The notes beneath the pieces were generated by a model. That model saw only the letters and a list, made by a program, of their open reading frames with translations, did not search any database and was not told the DNA's origin. This document shows, one piece after another, positions 34,466 through 42,095 of a stretch of 64,000 nt of DNA. Position 1 is the first letter of the stretch. Each line of letters opens with the position of its first letter. This DNA is from Pseudomonas sp. S31 (lineage in GTDB: Bacteria; Pseudomonadota; Gammaproteobacteria; Pseudomonadales; Pseudomonadaceae): NCBI RefSeq assembly GCF_016648105.1, contig NZ_JACVVE010000013.1, positions 81,539 through 145,538 of the forward strand. Reading direction: 5' to 3'. The position numbers were made by a program, and so were the translations under genes.

Positions 34466-35080
34466 TCAGTAACCGACCGTGAAACGCTGGCGCGAATGAG
34501 CCGGCTTTTCCAGTTCATCGAGCATGGCGATGGCGAAGTCGGCGAAGGTGATCCAGCTCTTGCCATCGGCCCCGATCAGCAGGTGGTCCTTGCCCAGCAC
34601 GTAGTGGCCACGGCGCTCGCCCTCGACGAATTCCGCCGATGGCGACAGGAAAGTCCAGTCCAGCGTCGGCTCCTGGCGTAGTACGTCGAGAAAGTGCACG
34701 CCGGCGCTGGCTTCAGCCTTGTAGGCCTCGGGGAAGTCCGGGCTGTCGATGACCCGATGCCCGGATGGCAACAGCAAACTGCCCGCCCCACCCACCACCA
34801 GCAGGCGCTTGACCCCAGCACGCTTGACCGGCTCGATGATCGCCTGGGGTTCGATAGTCGAGAAATGCACCGCGCTCAGCACTGCGTCCACACCCGCCAC
34901 CGCCGCTTGCAGGGCTGCACTATCCTTGGCATCCAGCGCCCTGACGATCACCCCGTCACGCCCCTGCAGCTTCGAAGGGTCGCGGGCAATGGCCAGCACG
35001 CTATGACCTCGGCGCAGCGCCTCTTCCAGCAACTGGCTGCCAGCGCGGCCGGTGGCACCGATGATTGCAATCTTGCTCAT
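34466..35080 (-). CDS. NAD(P)-binding Rossmann-fold protein (NmrA/YwnB-like)
   Basis: 204 residues. It opens with the nucleotide-binding pattern IAIIGATGRAGSQLLEEALRRGH and continues with VLAIARDPSKL, GVDAVLSAVHF and LLVVGGAGSLLLPSG, the NAD(P)H-binding family without the classical SDR Tyr-Lys motif. The gene starts 27 nt after the MBL gene ends, in one operon. Together with the divergent LysR gene, it looks like a small stress- or xenobiotic-response unit. The reaction is unknown. Confidence 0.82.
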   Translation of the reverse strand: MSKIAIIGATGRAGSQLLEEALRRGHSVLAIARDPSKLQGRDGVIVRALDAKDSAALQAAVAGVDAVLSAVHFSTIEPQAIIEPVKRAGVKRLLVVGGAGSLLLPSGHRVIDSPDFPEAYKAEASAGVHFLDVLRQEPTLDWTFLSPSAEFVEGERRGHYVLGKDHLLIGADGKSWITFADFAIAMLDELEKPAHSRQRFTVGY

Positions 35081-35107
35081 GGGAGACTCTCCATCAGTTG
35101 AAAGGAA

Positions 35108-35983
35108 TTACCACTTCATTTCGCCCTTGGCGACCTTCGCTCCTAGCTCCAGCGAGCTTTCATCGGCCAGGCCCGGGTAACGCTGCTTCATCGCCTTGAT
35201 CAACGCGCCAGCATCTTTCGCCTTGGCGGTTTCGGCATCGAAATCACGAATGTAGTTGGCAGTAAAGCGCACCGCCTCCAGCGAGCGGCTGCTATCGCCA
35301 AGGTAATGGCCCGGGATGACCGTGCGCGGCGCCAGCGCTTCGATGTGCGCCAGGGTGCCAAGCCAGTCGTCATGCGACTTGGCCGTTTGCGTGTCGGCCA
35401 TCCATACATGGATGTGCTCGGACACCACCACGCCGCCAACCACCGCCTTGATCGACGGAATCCAGACAAAACTGCGCTCAGGCTGTGGGCCGTCCAGGCC
35501 GACCACTTCCAAGGCCTGCCCTTCCAGTGTCAGGCGGTTGCCTTCGAGCACCTGCGGCAGTACCAACCGCGCCGGCTTGTCCACCCCCATCTGTGGCCCC
35601 CAGTGCGCTAGCTTGGCGTCCATGGTCTGGCGGATGTGCGCAACGGTGGCAGCCGAAGCCAGCACCTTGGCATCGGGGAAGGCCTGGGTCAGGGTATCCA
35701 GGCCGAAGTAGTAATCCGGGTCACCATGGCTGATGTAGATGCTTGTCAGTTGCTTGCCACTCGCCAGCAGGCGTTGCACCAATTGCTCGGCCTGGGCCTT
35801 GCCGAATTGGGCATCGACCAGCACGGCATCATGCTCGCCGCTGACGATCACCGAACTCACCGGAAAAATCGCCTCGTGCCCGGGGTTGTAGACTTCCAGT
35901 TGCAAGGGCTCGGCAGCCAGCACCGGGCCGGCCAGGGTGGCGCAGGCCAGCAGCAGGCCACGCAGAGGGGTGAACAGGGACAT
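35108..35983 (-). CDS. Exported MBL-fold hydrolase with altered metal motif
   Basis: 291 residues. A signal peptide (MSLFTPLRGLLLACATLAGP ... LAA) suggests periplasmic location. The metallo-beta-lactamase fold is seen in AVLVDAQFGKAQAEQLV, but the HxHxDH motif is HGDPDYY (residues 86-91), so the second His is Asp and the last His is Tyr. PGHYLGDSS later supplies a canonical His. The fold is clear; metal content and substrate are not. It heads an operon with an NAD(P)-binding protein and is divergent from a LysR regulator. Confidence 0.82.
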   Translation of the reverse strand: MSLFTPLRGLLLACATLAGPVLAAEPLQLEVYNPGHEAIFPVSSVIVSGEHDAVLVDAQFGKAQAEQLVQRLLASGKQLTSIYISHGDPDYYFGLDTLTQAFPDAKVLASAATVAHIRQTMDAKLAHWGPQMGVDKPARLVLPQVLEGNRLTLEGQALEVVGLDGPQPERSFVWIPSIKAVVGGVVVSEHIHVWMADTQTAKSHDDWLGTLAHIEALAPRTVIPGHYLGDSSRSLEAVRFTANYIRDFDAETAKAKDAGALIKAMKQRYPGLADESSLELGAKVAKGEMKW

Positions 35984-36085
35984 TGGCTATGCCTTTCGCT
36001 GAAGGATGGCCAACAGCTTAGTTGCCCGATCCGTGACAAAAAATGCCATGCTTGAACATAGTTTGTTTCTGAAAGCGAGCAAATC

Positions 36086-36991
36086 ATGGACCGTCTTAAC
36101 GCCATGCGCGTCTTCGTCACCGTTGTCGACCTGGGCAGCCAGTCCGCGGCGGCGGACCATCTGCTGCTGTCGCGGCCGGTCGTATCGCGCTACCTGGCCG
36201 AGCTGGAAGACTGGGTGGGCGCGCGGTTGATGCAGCGCACAACACGCAAGCTCAGCCTTACCGCTGCCGGCCAGGAAACGCTGCCCCGCTGTCGGCAACT
36301 GCTGGAGCTGGCCGACGACCTGCAGGCCGCCGTACAGCAGCCGGACGACGCCCCCAAAGGCGCATTGCGCATCAGCGTCAGTACCTCTTTCGGCCAGGCC
36401 CAATTGGTGGATGCGATCGCTGCTTATGTACGGCGCTACCCTGCGGTAGACATTGAACTGCAGATGCTCGACCGCACCGTCAACTTGGTGGACGAACGCA
36501 TCGACCTGGCAATTCGCACCAGCAACGACCTTGACCCCAACCTGATCGCCCGGCGCCTGAGCGTGTGCCGTTCGGTGGTCTGTGCGGCACCAGCCTATCT
36601 ACGCGAGCACGGCACGCCGCAACAGGTCGAAGAACTGAGCCGGCACAACTGCCTGACCCATGCCTACTTCGGCCATAGCCTGTGGCATTTCGAAGTAGCC
36701 GGTCAGCAGGTTGCCGTGCCGGTGGCGGGTAACATCAGTGCCAACGAGGCGCTGACCCTGCAAAAGGCCGCGCTGGCTGGCGCCGGCATCGCCATGTTGC
36801 CGACCTACCAGGCCGCCGAAGCCCTGCGCAAAGGTGAGCTGGTGCGCCTGCTGGCGCAAGCAAAGCCGCGCGAGCTGAACCTGAATGCGGTGTACACATC
36901 GCGCAAGCACATGCCGGCTACCTTGCGCAGCATGCTGGATTTTCTGGTGCAGCGGTTCAAGGACGAGCCGGAGTGGGACAGAGATCTATAA
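36086..36991 (+). CDS. LysR-family transcriptional regulator
   Basis: 301 residues. The N-terminal HTH (MDRLNAMRVFVTVVDLGSQS AAADHLL then SRYLAELEDWVGARL) and the periplasmic-binding-like effector domain (about 90-290, GALRISVSTSFGQAQLVDAI) are typical. It is divergent from the MBL/NAD(P)-binding operon, with a 100-bp intergenic region, so it most likely regulates that operon. The ligand is unknown. Confidence 0.9.
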   Translation: MDRLNAMRVFVTVVDLGSQSAAADHLLLSRPVVSRYLAELEDWVGARLMQRTTRKLSLTAAGQETLPRCRQLLELADDLQAAVQQPDDAPKGALRISVSTSFGQAQLVDAIAAYVRRYPAVDIELQMLDRTVNLVDERIDLAIRTSNDLDPNLIARRLSVCRSVVCAAPAYLREHGTPQQVEELSRHNCLTHAYFGHSLWHFEVAGQQVAVPVAGNISANEALTLQKAALAGAGIAMLPTYQAAEALRKGELVRLLAQAKPRELNLNAVYTSRKHMPATLRSMLDFLVQRFKDEPEWDRDL

Positions 36992-37032
36992 TGGAGGTGT
37001 AGATCCCTTCGCGGTACAAGGAGGTGAGCACC

Positions 37033-37206
37033 ATGGGCATCAAATCAAGAAGAGTCGCGCTTGTCATGGCCCTGACTGCAGTCGCAGGCCTTTACGGCTC
37101 TGCCTGCTGGCGTGCCGAGCTGCTACGCAGCCAGCCCAGCGCCGCTGCCAGCTGCGAGCAGGCACATTGCGTGCCTCACACCGCCACCTTGAGCGCCGTC
37201 CGTTGA
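37033..37206 (+). CDS. Small predicted membrane or exported protein
   Basis: 57 residues (MGIKSRRVALVMALTAVAGL...). A basic start is followed by one hydrophobic segment (about 8-25) and a short polar tail with three cysteines (one at the end of the hydrophobic part, then CEQAHC). A near-perfect AAGGAGG lies 8 nt before the ATG at 37033, which argues that it is translated. TATAAT at 36987-36992 could be its -10. No family is recognised. Confidence 0.5.
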   Translation: MGIKSRRVALVMALTAVAGLYGSACWRAELLRSQPSAAASCEQAHCVPHTATLSAVR

Positions 37207-37225
37207 GTTGACGGCGCCCAGCCGG

Positions 37226-38095
37226 TCACTCCTCGACGCTCATGTATTCCTTGGCCCAGCGGATGTAATCCTCGGGCTGGGTGTAGGTGTGCGAGAGTTC
37301 GGTAGCGCTGAGGTTTTCCGATTTGTTCTGCCGGCCGCGCTGCAGACGCAGGCAATCGTAGGTCGCCTTGATCGCGGCAAAGTACGCGGCGTGGCCATCG
37401 ACCACGATACGCACGCCCAGGCGCGCCAGGCGCTCGTCGTCACGCAGGTTCGGGTTGCCGTAGGTGACGAGCATCAGCGGTACGGTCAGGTGTTCGGCGA
37501 TCTGCTCGAGCTGCTCGAAATCCTTCACCCCCACCATGCAGATACCGTCGGCGCCGGCCTTCTGATAGCTCTGGGTGCGGACGATGCATTCCTCGGTGGT
37601 GAGCACACCGGCGTTGGTCCGGGCGATGATCGACAAGGTCGAGTCCACTCGCGCCTCCAGGGCCGCGCGGATCTTCCCGACGCCTTCGTCGACCGAGATC
37701 AGGTCGGTGGACTTGCGGCCGAACTGGGCCGGCAACAAGGTGTCTTCGATGGTCAGCGCGGCCACGCCGGCACGCTCCAGCTCGATCACCGTGCGCATGA
37801 CGTTCAGCGCATTGCCATAGCCATGGTCGGCATCGGCCAATACCGGCAACTGCGCCACGCGGCCGATGCGGGTGGCCTGCTCGACGAACTCACTGAGGGT
37901 GATCAGGGCGAAGTCCGGGGCGGCCAGTACCTGCAACGAGGCGACCGAGCCGCCGAGAATGCCGACTTCAAAACCCAGGTCGGCGGCGATCCGCGCAGAC
38001 ATGGGGTCGAACACCGATGCGGTGTGATAGCAAGCACCTGAAGCGAGCAGCTCGCGGAAGGCAATACGCAGATCTTGATGGGAAGCCTTGGGCAT
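37226..38095 (-). CDS. Oxaloacetate decarboxylase of the PEP mutase/isocitrate lyase superfamily (PA4872-like)
   Basis: 289 residues. The sequence closely follows P. aeruginosa PA4872, shown to be an oxaloacetate decarboxylase: [57 protein letters not shown] and [11 protein letters not shown]. It is a cytoplasmic Mg-dependent enzyme; older annotations call it carboxyvinyl-carboxyphosphonate phosphorylmutase. The ATG at 38095 gives [10 protein letters not shown]. It stands alone, divergent from an MFS gene. It is functionally distinct from the membrane Na+ pump decarboxylases. Confidence 0.9.
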   Translation of the reverse strand: MPKASHQDLRIAFRELLASGACYHTASVFDPMSARIAADLGFEVGILGGSVASLQVLAAPDFALITLSEFVEQATRIGRVAQLPVLADADHGYGNALNVMRTVIELERAGVAALTIEDTLLPAQFGRKSTDLISVDEGVGKIRAALEARVDSTLSIIARTNAGVLTTEECIVRTQSYQKAGADGICMVGVKDFEQLEQIAEHLTVPLMLVTYGNPNLRDDERLARLGVRIVVDGHAAYFAAIKATYDCLRLQRGRQNKSENLSATELSHTYTQPEDYIRWAKEYMSVEE

Positions 38096-38258
38096 GATCA
38101 CTCCGCTGAAAGATAAAATTGAACGGTTGCTACCGACCTCTGGATCGGGTCTACCTGACCTGTTCCAACCGTCGCCATCTGGGCGGTCATGCTCGACATG
38201 CAGGCAGAGGAATATAAGGCGTGGAAGACAGTGCGCGGAAAACCTGCGGCATTTTGCT

Positions 38259-38273
38259 GCACCATGCTGGTGC
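38259..38273. promoter_or_regulatory. Perfect 15-bp palindrome, candidate operator
   Basis: GCACCA-TGC-TGGTGC with 6-bp perfect arms, 164 bp upstream of the oxaloacetate decarboxylase start and 214 bp upstream of the MFS start. It resembles a dimeric repressor site. No candidate regulator is adjacent. Confidence 0.35.
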
Positions 38274-38428
38274 GAGCCCCGGTTTTCAGCCGCTGTGAGC
38301 ATGTCACGATATCACGCAGCCATGTCTGACTGGATGAAAGCGCCAATGCCGATCTTGCATAGGGGATGCAGATAGTACATAGGAAGCTACCTAACTCCGG
38401 TTACAATTCCGGGAATCCGTGTCGCAGC

Positions 38429-38475
38429 CTTCGCGGGTAAACCCGCTCCTGCAAGAGCGCGTTTACCCGCGAAAG
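38429..38475. repeat. Inverted REP pair
   Basis: TTCGCGGGTAAACCCGCTCC and its inverse GCGTTTACCCGCGAA (about 38458-38473) flank a very short spacer. The element ends 12 bp before the MFS start codon, so it is part of that leader. Confidence 0.88.
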
Positions 38476-38486
38476 CAGCACCACCC

Positions 38487-39959
38487 ATGCTCGAACAAGG
38501 TAAAACCGTGACCGCCGCCCTGCCCCCTGCCGCCTTGCGCAACGTGCTCAGCGCGTTGATGCTGGCCATCTTCCTCGGTGCCCTGGACCAGACCATCGTC
38601 GCCGTGTCCATGCCTGCCATCTCCGCGCAATTCAACGATGTCGGCCTGCTGGCCTGGGTCATCTCCGGCTACATGGTGGCGATGACCGTGGCGGTGCCGA
38701 TCTACGGCAAGCTGGGTGACCTGTATGGGCGCCGGCGCATGATCCTCACCGGCATCAGTCTCTTCACCCTGGCCTCGATCGCCTGCGCCCTGGCCCAGGA
38801 CATGCAGCAACTGGTGCTGGCGCGGGTGCTGCAAGGCATCGGCGCCGGCGGCATGGTTTCGGTCAGCCAGGCGATCATCGGCGACTTCGTGCCCCCACGC
38901 GAGCGGGGCCGCTACCAGGGCTACTTCAGCAGCATGTATGCCATTGCCAGTGTCGCCGGCCCGGTACTCGGCGGTTGGCTCACCGAGTACCTGTCCTGGC
39001 GCTGGGTGTTCTGGATCAACGTGCCGCTGGGCCTGGTCGCGCTGTGGGCGATCCGTCGGGCCCTGGCCAACCTGCCGATGACTACCCGCCAGGCCCGTGT
39101 CGACTACCTCGGGGCGATACTGATGGTGCTCGGCCTGGGCAGCCTGCTGCTGGGCATCACCCTGGTCGGCCAGGGCCAGGCCTGGACAGCGCCTGCCGTG
39201 CTGGCGATGTTCGCCTGTGCCGTGCTCGGCCTGGCGCTGTTCATAGGCCACGAATGGCGTTGTCCGGAGCCGCTGCTGCCGATGCAGTTGTTCGCCAACC
39301 GTACTGCTGTGTTGTGCTGGGCGGTGATCTTCTTCGCCGGCTTCCAGTCGATTTCCCTGACCATGATCATGCCCCTGCGCTTCCAGGGCATCACAGGGGC
39401 AGGCGCCGACAGCGCGGCGCTGCATCTGCTGCCCCTGGCCATGGGGTTGCCGATGGGGGCGTTCTATGGCGGCCGCATGACCAGCCGCACCGGCCGCTAC
39501 AAACCGCAGATCGTCGCCGGTGCGTTGCTGATGCCGCTGGCCATCGGCGCAATCGCCCTGACGCCACCGCAAGCGGGTTGGCTCAGCGGCCTGTACATGC
39601 TGCTGACCGGCATCGCCTGCGGGCTGCATTTCCCGACCTCGCTGGTGGCCACGCAGAACGCCGTGGAACGCAAAGACATCGGCGTCGCCACCAGCACCAC
39701 CAACCTGTTCCGGTCCCTGGGCGGCGCCATGGGCGTGGCCTGCATGTCCAGCCTGTTGCTGGCGTTGCTGTTGCACAATGGTTTCGCCGCCGTAGGCAAT
39801 CCGCTGCTTGGCAGCCTGCAGGCCGGGGAAGCGGATCCGGCGACCCAGGCCCGCCTGCTGGAAACGTTCCGTGATGTGCTGCTGGCCAGTGCCGGGGTGG
39901 CACTGCTGGGGCTGGTAGCGGCGCTGGCGTTGCCAGACCGGCAACTGCGCGGGCGCTGA
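38487..39959 (+). CDS. DHA2-family MFS multidrug efflux transporter
   Basis: 490 residues with fourteen predicted transmembrane segments, the DHA2 (EmrB/QacA) layout. Motifs include FLGALDQTIVAVSMPAIS (motif D1-like start of helix 1), GKLGDLYGRRRMILTGI (motif A) and SVAGPVLGGWLTEYLSWRW (motif C, antiporter). The ATG at 38487 lies only 12 bp from a REP element; a GTG at 38508 is an alternative start. No EmrA-type adaptor gene is adjacent. It exports drugs or other toxic compounds. It converges with ttgR. Confidence 0.87.
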   Translation: MLEQGKTVTAALPPAALRNVLSALMLAIFLGALDQTIVAVSMPAISAQFNDVGLLAWVISGYMVAMTVAVPIYGKLGDLYGRRRMILTGISLFTLASIACALAQDMQQLVLARVLQGIGAGGMVSVSQAIIGDFVPPRERGRYQGYFSSMYAIASVAGPVLGGWLTEYLSWRWVFWINVPLGLVALWAIRRALANLPMTTRQARVDYLGAILMVLGLGSLLLGITLVGQGQAWTAPAVLAMFACAVLGLALFIGHEWRCPEPLLPMQLFANRTAVLCWAVIFFAGFQSISLTMIMPLRFQGITGAGADSAALHLLPLAMGLPMGAFYGGRMTSRTGRYKPQIVAGALLMPLAIGAIALTPPQAGWLSGLYMLLTGIACGLHFPTSLVATQNAVERKDIGVATSTTNLFRSLGGAMGVACMSSLLLALLLHNGFAAVGNPLLGSLQAGEADPATQARLLETFRDVLLASAGVALLGLVAALALPDRQLRGR

Positions 39960-40048
39960 GCGTGCGAGGGCCCCGGCGCCCCTCACTCTCGCGTTAATCC
40001 CGCCTTAATCTTCCAGGGAAACACTTCCTCACAATCCTTCACAAAGTG

Positions 40049-40681
40049 TCATTTGCGCAGCGCCGGGCTCCAGCGCAGCATATCCAGCCCTGTATCGACC
40101 CATTTTTCCGCGTCCCCCAGCAGGTCGAAACTGTCGGGCAGCAACAACCAGCGGCCGATCAGGCCATCCACGTAGGCAAACAGGGCGACCGCAGCACGCT
40201 GCACATCCAGGTCGGCGGGCAATTGCTCGCGACGCGCGGCATTGGCCAGCGCCAGGGTGATGCCCTCATGACAATCCAGCACCGCGCCCTGGCGCTGCTG
40301 GCGAATTTCACACATGTCATCGGTGAACTCGCACTTGTGATGCAGGATTTCATTGATACGCCGGGTACGGGCGTCGAGCACCAGGTCATGAACCACCTGC
40401 AGCAACAGCTTGCGCATGCAGCCGAGCGGGTCGAGTTCATCTTCGCTTTCGCTGGCCCGGGCAAGGTGGTCGTGGGTTTCGTGCAGGCTGTCGAGCAGCG
40501 CCTGGACCAACTCTGCCTTGTTGCTGAAGTGCCAGTAGATCGCGCCACGGGTCACCCCAGCCAGCTCGGCGATGTCCGCCAACGTGGTACGCGCGATGCC
40601 GCGCTTGTAGAAAGCCTTTTCCGCGGCCTCGATAATCTGCGCGCGGGTTTCCAGCGCTTCTTCTTTTGTTCGACGGACCAT
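40049..40681 (-). CDS. ttgR: TetR-family repressor TtgR
   Basis: 210 residues. The HTH is [32 protein letters not shown]; the C-terminal ligand domain contains [25 protein letters not shown]. It is the local repressor of the ttgABC efflux operon, binds antibiotics and plant compounds such as phloretin, and releases its operator in the divergent promoter region (operator visible at 40809-40836). Identity to the known P. putida TtgR is high over the stretches I can recall. Confidence 0.94.
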   Translation of the reverse strand: MVRRTKEEALETRAQIIEAAEKAFYKRGIARTTLADIAELAGVTRGAIYWHFSNKAELVQALLDSLHETHDHLARASESEDELDPLGCMRKLLLQVVHDLVLDARTRRINEILHHKCEFTDDMCEIRQQRQGAVLDCHEGITLALANAARREQLPADLDVQRAAVALFAYVDGLIGRWLLLPDSFDLLGDAEKWVDTGLDMLRWSPALRK

Positions 40682-40808
40682 GGCAGTACCACCTCATCTG
40701 GGCCCGCAGGCCTTTTGCCTACGGGGAAACCGCCGGGGGCACCTCTGCGGGGCACCTGCCGGATGGGCTAATCAAGAGCCGCGATGGTAGCGATCTACCA
40801 TCCAGCGG

Positions 40809-40840
40809 TATTTACAAACAACCGTGAATGTAAGTATATT
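40809..40840. promoter_or_regulatory. TtgR operator and ttgABC promoter
   Basis: TTACAAACAACCGTGAATGT (40812-40831) continuing AAGTA is nearly the described P. putida TtgR operator, which has CAT where this has CGT in the centre. TTACAA at 40812-40817 and TATATT at 40835-40840, 17 bp apart, form the ttgABC promoter, so the repressor covers both hexamers. The ttgR promoter overlaps on the other strand. Confidence 0.85.
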
Positions 40841-40937
40841 CGTTAGTAAGCTACTTATCCACTCGATAAGATTTTTTCTGACAAGTCTCTTCCATTACTC
40901 TTGAGCGTCTACCTGCTCTAGCGACCCGAGGATCCTC

Positions 40938-42092
40938 ATGCAATTCAAGCCAGCCGTTACCGCTCTGGTTTCCGCCGTCGCCCTGGCCACCCTGCTCAGT
41001 GGCTGCAAGAAAGAAGAAGCCGCGCCCGCAGCGCAGGCTCCTCTGGTCGGCGTGGTCACCTTGCAGCCGCAACCCTTCACCCTCACCTCGGAACTGCCTG
41101 GGCGCACCACCGCCTTCCGCGTCGCAGAGGTCCGTCCGCAGGTGAACGGCATCATCCTCAAGCGCCTGTTCAAGGAAGGTAGCGAGGTCAAGGAAGGCCA
41201 GCAGCTGTATCAGATCGACCCATCGGTGTACGAAGCCACCCTGGCCAATGCCCAGGCCAACCTGCAATCGACCCGCTCGCTGGCCGAACGCTACAAGCAG
41301 CTGATCGACGAGCAGGCTGTGTCCAAGCAGGAATACGACGACGCCAATGCCAAACGATTGCAGGCCGAAGCAACGCTCAAGAGCGCGCAGATCGACCTGC
41401 GCTACACCAAGGTCCTGGCCCCGATCAGCGGCCGTATCGGTCGCTCTTCGGTGACCGAGGGCGCGCTGGTCAGCAATGGCCAGACCAACGCCATGGCGAC
41501 CATCCAGCAACTCGACCCGATCTACGTCGATGTCACGCAATCGACCGCCGAGCTGCTGAAACTGCGCCGCGACCTGGAAAGCGGCCAGCTGCAGAAGGCC
41601 GGTGACAATGCCGCCTCGGTACAGCTGGTGCTGGAAGACGGCAGCCTGTTCAAGCAGGAAGGTCGCCTGGAGTTCTCCGAAGTGTCGGTTGACGAAACCA
41701 CCGGCTCGGTGACCCTGCGTGCGGTCTTCCCCAACCCCGACCACACCCTGCTGCCTGGCATGTTCGTGCACGCGCGGCTCAAGGCCGGGGTCAACTCCAA
41801 GGCCATTCTCGCCCCGCAGCAAGGCGTGACCCGCGACCTCAAGGGTGCCCCAACGGCATTGGTGGTCAACCAGGAGAACAAGGTCGAACTGCGCCAACTC
41901 AAGGTCAGCCGTACCGTGGGCAGCGAATGGCTGGTCGAGCAAGGCCTGAACCCGGGCGATCGCCTGATCACCGAAGGCCTGCAGTACGTGCGTCCAGGCG
42001 TCGAGGTCAAGGTCAACGAAGCCACCAACGTCAAGAAGCCAGATAGCCCTGATCAGGCCAACGCGGCCAAAGCAGACGCCAAAGCGGAGTAA
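40938..42092 (+). CDS. ttgA: RND efflux periplasmic adaptor TtgA
   Basis: 384-residue membrane-fusion protein. The lipobox LSGC places the lipidated Cys at residue 23. The lipoyl and alpha-hairpin region (QVNGIILKRLFKEGSEVKEGQQLYQIDPSVYEATL ... LAERYKQLIDEQAVSKQEYDD) is classical for the MexA/AcrA group. It links the TtgB pump to the TtgC channel for export of antibiotics, solvents and plant phenolics. ttgB starts 3 nt after its stop. Confidence 0.96.
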   Translation: MQFKPAVTALVSAVALATLLSGCKKEEAAPAAQAPLVGVVTLQPQPFTLTSELPGRTTAFRVAEVRPQVNGIILKRLFKEGSEVKEGQQLYQIDPSVYEATLANAQANLQSTRSLAERYKQLIDEQAVSKQEYDDANAKRLQAEATLKSAQIDLRYTKVLAPISGRIGRSSVTEGALVSNGQTNAMATIQQLDPIYVDVTQSTAELLKLRRDLESGQLQKAGDNAASVQLVLEDGSLFKQEGRLEFSEVSVDETTGSVTLRAVFPNPDHTLLPGMFVHARLKAGVNSKAILAPQQGVTRDLKGAPTALVVNQENKVELRQLKVSRTVGSEWLVEQGLNPGDRLITEGLQYVRPGVEVKVNEATNVKKPDSPDQANAAKADAKAE

Positions 42093-42095
42093 ACC

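Larger units (their letters stand above)
38096..38486. other. 390-bp divergent intergenic region
   Basis: No gene is visible. It contains the palindrome GCACCA-TGC-TGGTGC at 38259-38273, the REP pair at 38429-38475 and an imperfect repeat TAGGAAGCTACCTA near 38380. Promoters of both flanking genes must lie here, but I could not assign them. Confidence 0.6.
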
